From Alphaproteobacteria bacterium (GTDB taxonomy: Bacteria; Pseudomonadota; Alphaproteobacteria; Bin95), in assembly GCA_030833925.1 (NCBI GenBank), contig JAURGE010000007.1, forward strand, positions 1 through 64,000: DNA of 64,000 bases. Direction: 5' to 3'. Below the pieces are notes generated by a model. That model worked only from the letters and a program-made list of their open reading frames with translations. It did no database searches and was not told the origin of the DNA. Below, one piece after another: positions 10,347 to 19,549 of this stretch (position 1 is the first letter of the stretch; each line of letters starts with the position of its first letter). Made by a program: the position numbers and the translations under genes.

Positions 10347-11000
10347 TTACCCTTGCGCCGGCAACCAGGGTTCGCCAATTTTGTCGAGAAACACAAATTC
10401 ACCGATGTCCCCTCGCCCTACTGGCCCAAAATTACCCATCGGATACCCGATCGGTATTATAGCATAAGAGTGCACACCTTTCGGTAATCCTAGAGCCTTT
10501 TCAGACTCTTCCTCAAAGTAAAGGTGCCGGTTGGTGAGAGTGGCGCCAAGACCAAGCGTACGCGCAGCTAAAAGCATGTTCTGAACAGCAGGATAAATTG
10601 ATGCCCCCGAGTGACGAGTTGGCTTCGCGTCACCGTGATCTATGCACGCCACGACCCAGATTGGTGCTTCATGGAAATGATCTGTGAGGTATTCAACTGC
10701 AGAATGCTGTCGATGGTAGCTTTCTTTTGTTGCGCCTGGCGGAGGCTTTATTGTTGAGTAGCGGGGACTAATCCATTCGTCATAAGCACGTTTATAAATT
10801 TTTTGGACCTTTTTCTTAATTTCAACGTCTTTGACTACCAAGAACCTCCAGGTTTGCATGTTACCGCCATTTGCTGCGGACATGCCGGCTTTTAAAATTT
10901 TAACGATTAAATGATCTGGAACTGGATCGGGTCTTAACCGGCGCATGGCCCTTGTTGTTGCCATGATGTCGAAGACATCTCGTGAAGAAAGATCAACCAT
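10347..11000 (-). CDS. Nitroreductase family protein
   Basis: ATTRAMRRLRPDPVPDHLIVKILKAGMSAANGGNMQTWRFLVV; ...GLGATLTNRHL. Confidence 0.92.
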   Translation of the reverse strand: MVDLSSRDVFDIMATTRAMRRLRPDPVPDHLIVKILKAGMSAANGGNMQTWRFLVVKDVEIKKKVQKIYKRAYDEWISPRYSTIKPPPGATKESYHRQHSAVEYLTDHFHEAPIWVVACIDHGDAKPTRHSGASIYPAVQNMLLAARTLGLGATLTNRHLYFEEESEKALGLPKGVHSYAIIPIGYPMGNFGPVGRGDIGEFVFLDKIGEPWLPAQG

Positions 11001-11173
11001 TAAAATTACACTCCGAATGATAAATGCATCTAATAAAGTTCAGCAAACAAACCTAATTAGTTAAATTTTCTAATACATCACCACTTCAGATAATTTCAGG
11101 CAACAAAAAAGGGCTATGGCAATCCGGCCTAACAGGTTTACCATTAATTATTATAGCAAGGGAGGTTTGCTAG

Positions 11174-12058
11174 ATGCCGCTCTCTATTAGCCAATTGGGC
11201 CCCTGTTTTGCGGGCGAAGTTACCAACATAGACTTAACCAAACCACTTGCCGCTGGTGTTGCACAAGAAATCCACGATGCAATGGATGAGTATGCTGTTT
11301 TGGTCTTCCCAAACCAGGACTTCACAGATGAAACCCAGATTTCATTCACTGAACAGCTAGGCCCAATTGAGCATTCGATTGGAGCAGGGCTAAGAAAGCC
11401 GGATGAATATCGGCTTTCAACTCACTTCGCCGACGTATCAAATCTCGATAAAGAAAATAACGTTTATGGACGTGAAGACCGTCGGCGGCTCTTTGCCATA
11501 GGGAACCGTCTCTGGCATTCCGATAGCAGTTTCAAAGTTGTGCCTGCCAAGTATTCACTGCTTCACGCTCGTGCGATCCCATCAAAGGGTGGCAACACTG
11601 AATTTGCGGACATGCGGACAGCATATGATGAACTAGAACAGGAGATGAAAGACCACATAGATGGAATGATTGCCGAGCATACGCAGATTCATAGTAGAAG
11701 ATCTGTTGGCTTCGAAGAATTCGACGAAGAAGAGCGAATTCGCATGGCTCCGGTAAAACAGCGGCTTGTCAGAACTCACCCATCAACTGGCCGAAAATCA
11801 CTGTATCTTTCTAGCCATGCTGGTCGGATTGATGGTGTTCCAGTTACTGAAGCAATGCTTTTATTAAAAGACCTCACTGAGCATGCCACTCAGCGGGAAT
11901 ATGTTTATTCACATAAATGGCGGCTGCACGATCTGGTCATTTGGGATAACCGCCGGACAATGCACAGGGCTCGCCCCTTCCCCGAGCATGAGCCACGTGA
12001 CATGCGACGAACGACTGTAATTGGTGATGGTCCAACCGTTGACCAGAAGGTGGCCTGA
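11174..12058 (+). CDS. TauD/TfdA-family Fe(II)/2-oxoglutarate dioxygenase
   Basis: LWHSDSSFKVVPAKYSLLHAR (HxD) ... VIWDNRRTMHRARPF (distal His). Confidence 0.93.
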   Translation: MPLSISQLGPCFAGEVTNIDLTKPLAAGVAQEIHDAMDEYAVLVFPNQDFTDETQISFTEQLGPIEHSIGAGLRKPDEYRLSTHFADVSNLDKENNVYGREDRRRLFAIGNRLWHSDSSFKVVPAKYSLLHARAIPSKGGNTEFADMRTAYDELEQEMKDHIDGMIAEHTQIHSRRSVGFEEFDEEERIRMAPVKQRLVRTHPSTGRKSLYLSSHAGRIDGVPVTEAMLLLKDLTEHATQREYVYSHKWRLHDLVIWDNRRTMHRARPFPEHEPRDMRRTTVIGDGPTVDQKVA

Positions 12059-12901
12059 TTACTTTCCGCTCGAGCGCGCAAAGAACTCTAGAAGGGTAGA
12101 ATTGAAAATATTTGGAGATTCCCAAAAAAGTGGATGCCCAACATCTGGTACGATCACTGACTCGGCAGAACCTATTCGTGGAATAATGTGTCGGAGTAAG
12201 GCAGGCGGCAGATATAGGTCTGCACCGCCTGTCATTAAAAGCATTGGCACCTGGTTGGACGCTAAATTCTTCCAGTTAATCTGCGCAATACGTCCTTGAA
12301 CAACACGCTGTTTCTTAGGCCCAAAATTATTTAGGTGATAGATTTCAAGGAATTCCTTTACGCCGTCAGGATCAAGAGCTCGAAAGGAGGCAGAAATCTC
12401 ACGTGCTTCGACTGGAAGCTCATTAAACCAGCTTGGCCGGGCTCTTTCTGATGCAATCTTATAGTCATCTTCTTCGATGCTCATAAGGCTTGATGCAACG
12501 ACAGAAGAAATTGTCCGTTCGGGAAATGCCAGAGTAAAATCAAGCGCGCAGGAGCCCCCTGCAGCAGAGCCAACCACATGCACACGCTGTATACCAAAAC
12601 AGTCAAGAAGAAGCGCTAAATCACCGGCCTCGGTTCCGTGGTCATTAACGGGGCCAATTTCTGACCCAAAATATCCACGCCTTGAATAACCTATTACGCG
12701 ATACCCAGCCTTGGCAAATATCGGCTGTTGTCTACTCCACGACCTATGGTTTCCTGAATGGGGATGAATAAAAACAACTACCTCTCCATCACCGGAGGTG
12801 TCCCAAGCATACAATGCAGCACCATTTGCAAGCCGATGAATACCCTCGTACTGCTTAACCTGAATTGGTGGAGGTGGCAGGGGCAAGGCATCCACTAACA
12901 A
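12059..12901 (-). CDS. Alpha/beta hydrolase
   Basis: VVFIHPHSGNHRSW...VIGYSRRGYFGS...HVVGSAAGGSCAL...VPDVGHPLFWE. Confidence 0.88.
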   Translation of the reverse strand: MLVDALPLPPPPIQVKQYEGIHRLANGAALYAWDTSGDGEVVVFIHPHSGNHRSWSRQQPIFAKAGYRVIGYSRRGYFGSEIGPVNDHGTEAGDLALLLDCFGIQRVHVVGSAAGGSCALDFTLAFPERTISSVVASSLMSIEEDDYKIASERARPSWFNELPVEAREISASFRALDPDGVKEFLEIYHLNNFGPKKQRVVQGRIAQINWKNLASNQVPMLLMTGGADLYLPPALLRHIIPRIGSAESVIVPDVGHPLFWESPNIFNSTLLEFFARSSGK

Positions 12902-12944
12902 TTTCTAAATCCTGCATGACTGAATAGAGATAACTGCTGGCTAC

Positions 12945-13616
12945 TTATTGAGGCCGATCTAGAGCCACAACATCGCCATTTTGCATAAGTAACATCCGAT
13001 CGATCAGATCAATAAATAACCCATGCGCAACAACACCTGGGGTCATATTCAGCAAAACATCCAATTCATATGGATCTTCTATTAACTCAAATGCCGCATC
13101 AATAATCCAATGGCCCTCATCGGACACAAAAGGCTTGCCATCTTGCAATCTGATTTCGGATTTAGCCCCTAGGTCAGATATTTTTCTCAAAACCACAGAG
13201 CTTGCAAAAGGCGAAACCTCAATGGGAAGTGGGAATTTACCGAGTCTATCAACTAATTTTGTGTCATCACCGATGTACACTACTGTCTCTGAGATACTGG
13301 CAACGATCTTTTCACGCATTAAAGCACCGCCGCCGCCCTTTATTGCAGTTAAATTGGCATCTACCTCATCAACTCCATCAACAGTAAGGTCAATTTTACT
13401 CAGAACATCTAAGCCAACAACATCAAACCCGAGCCCTAACGCCATAACCGCTGTAGCCTCAGATGTAGCCACGCAGCGCGGTCGGAGACCCCTCTCAGCT
13501 AAGGCTTGGATAAAACAAGTAGCTGTTGAGCCGGTACCCAATCCAAGGGTCATTCCAGATTCGACAAGGTCTGCCGCAGCCTTGCCAACACGCTCTTTCT
13601 GATCTTGTTGGGACAC
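12945..13616 (-). CDS. rpiA: Ribose-5-phosphate isomerase A
   Basis: LGLGTGSTATCFIQAL...TVDGVDEVDANLTAIKGGGGALMREKIVA. Confidence 0.95.
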   Translation of the reverse strand: MSQQDQKERVGKAAADLVESGMTLGLGTGSTATCFIQALAERGLRPRCVATSEATAVMALGLGFDVVGLDVLSKIDLTVDGVDEVDANLTAIKGGGGALMREKIVASISETVVYIGDDTKLVDRLGKFPLPIEVSPFASSVVLRKISDLGAKSEIRLQDGKPFVSDEGHWIIDAAFELIEDPYELDVLLNMTPGVVAHGLFIDLIDRMLLMQNGDVVALDRPQ

Positions 13617-13699
13617 GTCTGTCTAACCATTTCCGCGTTGAGTGAACATATTCATTCTGCAGTATTAAAAATTTAACGCCAACAGGCTGGAGTGTGCCA

Positions 13700-15460
13700 T
13701 TAATTTGCTAACGCCGCATCCTCCAACACCAACCTAGCTTCATCCCTTCCCTGCCATGTATTAATTTCAATTCGACCGGCAACGTGAATTACGGGCGGTT
13801 TAGAGCAAATAAAGTCGCCCAAGTCCGAACCAACACTGCGAAAACACATTGCGGAAATCCTGGAGCTATCAGGTCCTTCTAATTGAAGCGCTAAATGCGC
13901 CTCCTTAATAATTTTAATATCTCGAACCCGAAGCCCCCCGAGTGCAAATCTTGGTTCCGGATTACCCATTCCAAAAGGAGCCAGTCTATCTAGAGCGGTA
14001 GCCGCGGCATATGCCCCTTGCGGCCCGACGACTGCATCGATCCTCATAGAAGACTGTGAAGCTGCTTTTTCAATACTATCAGAAATTAAATCAGATAACG
14101 CTTTAATAAAACTTGAAAAGCCGTTGTCATCTAGCCGAAAACCAGCAGCCATGTTGTGGCCACCCCCTGAGATTAATAAGCCGCTCTCACGAAGTGCAAT
14201 AACTGCTGGACCAAGCGCCACACCAGGAATTGACCGACCTGAGCCGGTAGCAATTCCATTTTCAATTGACGCCACCAGGGCAGGACGCCCGAACCGTTCA
14301 ACTAGGCGACTTGCAACAATACCAACTACTCCTTGCCGCCACCCCTGCCCTTTGACAGCAATAACTTTGGCCCCCTGCGCTGCCTGACTTTCTGCCTCTA
14401 AAACTGCTTCATCGAAGACAGAACGCTCTATTTGCTGACGTTCACGATTGAGATTATCCAATTCGGCGGCAATTTTTGCAGCCTTCTCTGGATCATCCGT
14501 AGATAACAATTCAAGGCCCAAATCACTTTGGCCAATCCGCCCCCCTGCATTAATCCTTGGCCCAACGATAAAACCCATATGTGAAGCTTTTAAGCTTCCA
14601 GATACACCTGCCAACCTTAACAATTCCGCGATACCAATTTTAGGCCGTTGAGACATCGCACGAAGACCTTGGGCAACTAAAGCCCGGTTAACTCCAGTCA
14701 GAGGTGCCACATCAGCGATAGTTCCCAGTGCGACTAAATCGAGAAAACTCAAAAGATCGATATCGCTCCCAAGTTTTCGCCTGAGAGCTACAACGAACAA
14801 AAAAACCACACCAACGGCAGCTAACTGAGTGTGAGGGCTTGTTTCATCAGCTCTGTTTGGATTAACCACAGCATAAGCAGCGGGTGTTTCGGCTGCTCCC
14901 ACATGGTGGTCGAGGACGATAACGTCTACGCCGAGGGCATTAGCGGAATCAATCGCCTCAAATGCAGTAGCACCACAATCTAATGTGATAACTAGACTAG
15001 CGCCCATTTCTCTGAGCTTGGCGATAGCGCGAGGATTAGGGCCGTATCCTTCTTTTTCTCTGTCTGGGACGTAAGTAACTGTATCACCACCTACTGCCTC
15101 AAGAAATCTTCGAAGCAGAGCTCCAGAAGTTGCACCATCAACATCATAGTCGGCTAAAATTGCAATCCGCTCACTGGAGTTAAGAGCTTTAATAACACGC
15201 TCAACGGCAACATCCATATCAAGGAAATCTGACGGGTCAGGAAGTTGTTCTCTTAACCTGGGCGTCAAATACGCATCAGCATCTTCCGGACTTGAAGTGC
15301 GAGCAGCTAAAACACTAGCAACCGCGTCGGGAAGATCAAATTGTCTAGCAAGAAATTGAGCGCGCTGCGTATCTCCTGCGGCAGAGACCCAAGCCTTTCC
15401 ACTCGCTGACTTGTTAACATTAAGAACGAATTCAGAGAGCAAAAAGCAAACTCTCCTCAA
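13700..15460 (-). CDS. recJ: Single-stranded-DNA-specific exonuclease RecJ
   Basis: DHH motif IAILADYDVDGATSGALLRRFL...VIVLDHHVG; DHHA1 GGGHNMAAGF. Confidence 0.95.
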   Translation of the reverse strand: MRRVCFLLSEFVLNVNKSASGKAWVSAAGDTQRAQFLARQFDLPDAVASVLAARTSSPEDADAYLTPRLREQLPDPSDFLDMDVAVERVIKALNSSERIAILADYDVDGATSGALLRRFLEAVGGDTVTYVPDREKEGYGPNPRAIAKLREMGASLVITLDCGATAFEAIDSANALGVDVIVLDHHVGAAETPAAYAVVNPNRADETSPHTQLAAVGVVFLFVVALRRKLGSDIDLLSFLDLVALGTIADVAPLTGVNRALVAQGLRAMSQRPKIGIAELLRLAGVSGSLKASHMGFIVGPRINAGGRIGQSDLGLELLSTDDPEKAAKIAAELDNLNRERQQIERSVFDEAVLEAESQAAQGAKVIAVKGQGWRQGVVGIVASRLVERFGRPALVASIENGIATGSGRSIPGVALGPAVIALRESGLLISGGGHNMAAGFRLDDNGFSSFIKALSDLISDSIEKAASQSSMRIDAVVGPQGAYAAATALDRLAPFGMGNPEPRFALGGLRVRDIKIIKEAHLALQLEGPDSSRISAMCFRSVGSDLGDFICSKPPVIHVAGRIEINTWQGRDEARLVLEDAALAN

Positions 15461-16431
15461 TCAAACATCGATTTTCGCTCAAAATTGTGAAAGGTCTCTA
15501 TTTTACGAACAGTTCCTGTCTTGGAACGCATAACTAGGGACTGTGTCGTTACCCCTTGTCCTTCCCGACGAACACCAGCAAGCATGGAACCGCTAGTCAC
15601 ACCTGTCGCAGCAAACATTACATCGCCAGAGGCTAATTCTTCTAGATTATATTTACGGTTTAAATCTTCTACACCTATCCGATGGGCGCGCCCGCGCTCA
15701 TCGTCGTTCCTAAAAATTAAACGTCCTTGAAATTGCCCGCCGATGCAACGAAGGGCTGCAGCGGCAAGCACGCCCTCGGGAGCACCGCCAGATCCCATAT
15801 AAATATCTACACCGCTGTCGGGATTTGTCGTCGCTATGACGCCAGACACATCACCATCAGAAATAAGCATGATGCGCGCACCAGAATTTCTGACCTCTTC
15901 AATCAATTCTTGATGACGGGGACGATCAAGTATGCACGCCACTAAATCCTGTATTTTTACACCTCTGGCATCCGCCAGATTATGAAGATTTTGAGTAGGC
16001 GTATTATCAAGATCGATCACACCGGCTGGAAGCCCTGGTCCAACACCTATTTTATCCATGTAGACATCCGGAGCATGCAAAAAGCCCCCATCATCTGCCA
16101 TAGCAATAACCGCTAGAGCATTTGCTCCGCCCTTTGCGGTAATCGTCGTTCCTTCTAAAGGGTCCAACGCAATGTCTATCTTAGGACCTTTACCAGTGCC
16201 AACTTTCTCTCCGATGAAAAGCATTGGCGCTTCATCGCGCTCGCCCTCTCCAATCACAACCTTGCCATCTATGTCTAAGGAATTGAGTGCTTGCCTCATC
16301 GCATCAACAGCGGCCTGGTCTGCAGCCTTTTCATCGCCACGCCCCATTAGGCGGGATGCAGCGAGCGCCGCAAATTCTGTAACACGTACTGCCTCAAGCG
16401 CCAGGTTACGGTCCATCTTTTCTAATGACAT
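15457..16431 (-). CDS. glpX: Class II fructose-1,6-bisphosphatase
   Basis: VIGEGERDEAPMLFIGEKVG...DIALDPLEGTTI...GSGGAPEGVLAAAALRCIGG. Confidence 0.96.
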   Translation of the reverse strand: MSLEKMDRNLALEAVRVTEFAALAASRLMGRGDEKAADQAAVDAMRQALNSLDIDGKVVIGEGERDEAPMLFIGEKVGTGKGPKIDIALDPLEGTTITAKGGANALAVIAMADDGGFLHAPDVYMDKIGVGPGLPAGVIDLDNTPTQNLHNLADARGVKIQDLVACILDRPRHQELIEEVRNSGARIMLISDGDVSGVIATTNPDSGVDIYMGSGGAPEGVLAAAALRCIGGQFQGRLIFRNDDERGRAHRIGVEDLNRKYNLEELASGDVMFAATGVTSGSMLAGVRREGQGVTTQSLVMRSKTGTVRKIETFHNFERKSMFD

Positions 16432-16464
16432 ATTCTAGTTTCCTCCGACCTTTAAAAGGCGCAC

Positions 16465-17751
16465 TTAGATAGATTCTATCCGCATCAAAATAGGGGGTTC
16501 TGCTACAGTCGCCAATGCACTCAGCTCTGTGACCACATTGCGGATCGTGCCCTCATTTGTATCATGCGTAGTCATTACAACAGGCACAGCTTCTTCAGGC
16601 TGACGTCCATGCTGCAATAGAGACTCTATTGATACACCGTTACGCCCAAACACATCGGCCATTGCTGCTATCACACCTGGGCGATCAATGACCATGACCC
16701 GGATGTAATACGAACCAGATCGAGCCGAGACTGGTGTAACTGATAACTCCTTTAGAGTTGAAGCCGCACCGCCAAAACCTCGCGCACCTCTTCCTCCGGC
16801 TATATCCACGATGTCACCCATAACTGCCGACGCTGTTGCCCCACCGCCAGCTCCTGGGCCGACCAGTAACGACTGGCCTACAGGTAAACCTTCAATGAGA
16901 ACGGCATTCGTCACACCATCAACGCGTGCTAGCGGGTGTGATTTTGGGGTCATGCAAGCAGATACCCTCTGCATTAGACCTTCTGGCGTTTTCTCAGCCA
17001 CGCCAATCAGCCGAATTTGATAACCCAATTCTTTGGCAAACCGGATGTCGAGATCCGACACATGCCTAATCCCAGAGGTATCGACGGACTCAAAATGTGG
17101 GGTGCCTCCAAATGCAATAGCGGCCAAAATAGAGAGCTTCTGCGCAGCATCGACACCATCGATGTCAAAAGCTGGATCAGCCTCGGCGTAACCCATTTCT
17201 TGGGCTTCCTTTAACACGTCGGCGAAGGAGCGTCCGGTTTCAAACATTTCTGTAACTATATAGTTACATGTCCCGTTCAGGATCCCTGAAACTCTATTAA
17301 TCCGGTTTCCTGCCAAACCCTCTTTGAGTGCCTTTAAAACCGGTATCCCCCCGGCTACAGCAGCCTCAAAGGCTAGAGTAACGTTGTGATTTTCAGCCAG
17401 CGAGGCCAACGTGGCTCCATGCCGCGATATCATTGCCTTGTTCGCAGTAACCAGGTGCTTACCAGCAGCAAGCGCTGCTTCTGCTATCTGTAAGGCAACA
17501 CCACCTTCGCCACCGACAAGCTCAACCACCACATCAACATCATCGCTTGCAACAAGTGATAACGGGTCATCTCGCCATACATAATCTCGGAGATTGATCC
17601 CACGGTCCTTTAATTTATCGCGCGCAGATACTTCTGTAACCTGTACCGCCTGGCCTGACCGCGCCTCAATGATATCGGCGTGATCCTTGAGCGTGCGAAG
17701 TGTTTCGGAACCAACAACTCCTAATCCGATAACTCCCAATCGCATCGTCAT
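16465..17751 (-). CDS. hom: Homoserine dehydrogenase
   Basis: GLGVVGSETLR...VELVGG...VTANKAMISRHG...GILNGTCNYIVTEM; C-terminal ACT domain. Confidence 0.96.
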   Translation of the reverse strand: MTMRLGVIGLGVVGSETLRTLKDHADIIEARSGQAVQVTEVSARDKLKDRGINLRDYVWRDDPLSLVASDDVDVVVELVGGEGGVALQIAEAALAAGKHLVTANKAMISRHGATLASLAENHNVTLAFEAAVAGGIPVLKALKEGLAGNRINRVSGILNGTCNYIVTEMFETGRSFADVLKEAQEMGYAEADPAFDIDGVDAAQKLSILAAIAFGGTPHFESVDTSGIRHVSDLDIRFAKELGYQIRLIGVAEKTPEGLMQRVSACMTPKSHPLARVDGVTNAVLIEGLPVGQSLLVGPGAGGGATASAVMGDIVDIAGGRGARGFGGAASTLKELSVTPVSARSGSYYIRVMVIDRPGVIAAMADVFGRNGVSIESLLQHGRQPEEAVPVVMTTHDTNEGTIRNVVTELSALATVAEPPILMRIESI

Positions 17752-18992
17752 TGTGCCGCCTCCGCAATTTTTGCCTCTTGCTTTTTGGCCATCTCAGCAG
17801 CGTCCTTCGAGTCCCTTACCTTAGCCAAAAATTGCTTAACACCTCGCGCTGCCTGACGGATGCGTTGCCGGTTTTCGACAAGGGCCAAGCGCACATAGCC
17901 CTCTCCTCTTTCGCCAAATCCTACCCCTGGGGAAACCGCAACATCTGCTTCTTCAAGAAGCAATTTCGAAAACCCAAGACAACCAAGCTCACGAAATTGT
18001 TCTGGTATTGGCGCCCACGCAAACATGGTTGCTGGAGGAGGAGGAATATCCCAACCAGCCTGACTAAACGCATCAACCATTACATCTCTGCGCTCTTTGT
18101 AGAGATTTCGAATATCTGCCACACAGTCTTGTGGTCCATTCAAAGCAGCGGCCGCAGCTACTTGAATTGGAGTAAAAGCACCGTAGTCAAGATAAGATTT
18201 TACCCTAGCTAAAGCGCCAACTAAGTCCCGATTACCTACTCCGTACCCAACACGCCAACCTGGCATTGAGTAGGTTTTTGACAGTGAACCAAATTCAACA
18301 GCAATATCGATAGCACCAGGCACCTGAAGGATTGAAGGTGGTGGAATGTCATCAAAATAAATTTCAGAATAGGCCAAGTCTGATACGACAAAGATCCCGT
18401 GCCTTTTTGCAAATGCTATAACGTCCTTATAGAAATCTAGATCCGCTGTTAGCGCTGTTGGATTTGATGGATAGCTAAGTAGCAATGCAGTTGGAGGCGG
18501 AACAGCATGACGAACGGCCCGTTCCAGCTCAGTAAAGAAAGACGCGTCGGGCTGAACAGATACATGCCAAAGAGATGCACCGGCGATCACAAATCCAAAT
18601 GCATGGATCGGGTAACTAGGGTTAGGTGCGAGAATTATATCTCCGGGAGACGTAATTGCCTGTGCAAGGTTTGCTAGCCCCTCTTTCGATCCCAAAGTAA
18701 CAACGACTTCAGTCTCTGGGTCTAGCGACACATTAAAACGTCGATCATAATAGCTCGAAATAGCGCGGCGCAGACCCGGAACACCTTTTGAACTAGAATA
18801 ACGATGCGTTCGCCCGTCTCTCACGGTTTCTGTCAGCTTATCTACGATATGCTGAGGCGTTGCAGAGTCAGGATTACCCATGCCAAAATCAATAATATCG
18901 CGACCAGATTTCCGAGCGGCAGCCTTCATCGCGTTAACTTCGGCAAACAGGTAAGGCGGCAAGCGACGTATTTTGTGAAATTGAAAGCTCAT
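17748..18992 (-). CDS. Class I/II PLP aminotransferase (AlaC / LL-DAP-aminotransferase-like)
   Basis: RDIIDFGMGNPDSATPQHI...PNPSYPIH...SLSKTYSMPGWRVGYGVGN. Confidence 0.93.
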   Translation of the reverse strand: MSFQFHKIRRLPPYLFAEVNAMKAAARKSGRDIIDFGMGNPDSATPQHIVDKLTETVRDGRTHRYSSSKGVPGLRRAISSYYDRRFNVSLDPETEVVVTLGSKEGLANLAQAITSPGDIILAPNPSYPIHAFGFVIAGASLWHVSVQPDASFFTELERAVRHAVPPPTALLLSYPSNPTALTADLDFYKDVIAFAKRHGIFVVSDLAYSEIYFDDIPPPSILQVPGAIDIAVEFGSLSKTYSMPGWRVGYGVGNRDLVGALARVKSYLDYGAFTPIQVAAAAALNGPQDCVADIRNLYKERRDVMVDAFSQAGWDIPPPPATMFAWAPIPEQFRELGCLGFSKLLLEEADVAVSPGVGFGERGEGYVRLALVENRQRIRQAARGVKQFLAKVRDSKDAAEMAKKQEAKIAEAAQ

Positions 18993-19048
18993 TGTTTAGT
19001 GAGATCCAAAGCTGGATAAAGACGTTTTATAATGCAGCAATACCTGGT

Positions 19049-19495
19049 TCAGCGCGCAAGGTATAGCTCTACTCTGGACGTGGCCTCTGGTGTTTTAGGA
19101 TAATCCGCAATCATAGATTTCACGCCATAAGATTTTAGTTGGTTCACGAAGTTGCTCAAAGCTATTTCATCAATATTTCCATAAGCCATCACGAGCGCAT
19201 CACTTCCGCTTTCTTGAGCTAACCTCGCTGCCTCGTTCACGTACTTTGCATCTGTTAATTCATTGACCTGCAGCGTTTTCAAGAAAGTATATGCCCGTCC
19301 ATTATAAAATTTGCTTTGTTCGTTCGCCGCCAAACGAGAGGTTGAGATGATTTTAGCGATACGATCGGGTGCATTATCCCGTGCTATAATTAAATCGCGA
19401 GGGATTTCAGTAGGTGCAGAGCCCAAACTTGGATAATCGCCGCGACAGCCAGCCGCAAGGAGTCCAATTAAGAAAATCGTTGCAAATAATCGCAT
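19049..19495 (-). CDS. Small putative lipoprotein of unknown function
   Basis: Signal peptide with lipobox LLAAGC; no domain recognised. Confidence 0.7.
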   Translation of the reverse strand: MRLFATIFLIGLLAAGCRGDYPSLGSAPTEIPRDLIIARDNAPDRIAKIISTSRLAANEQSKFYNGRAYTFLKTLQVNELTDAKYVNEAARLAQESGSDALVMAYGNIDEIALSNFVNQLKSYGVKSMIADYPKTPEATSRVELYLAR

Positions 19496-19549
19496 ATCAG
19501 CACATCTAAAATTAAATTTTGCTGCGATGCAGCATTTTTGGAGGGACCA

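Noticed and set aside
13135-13602. 155-aa plus-strand ORF antisense to rpiA
   Set aside because: Shadow ORF of a confidently identified gene; Ser/Pro/Thr-rich translation with no family features
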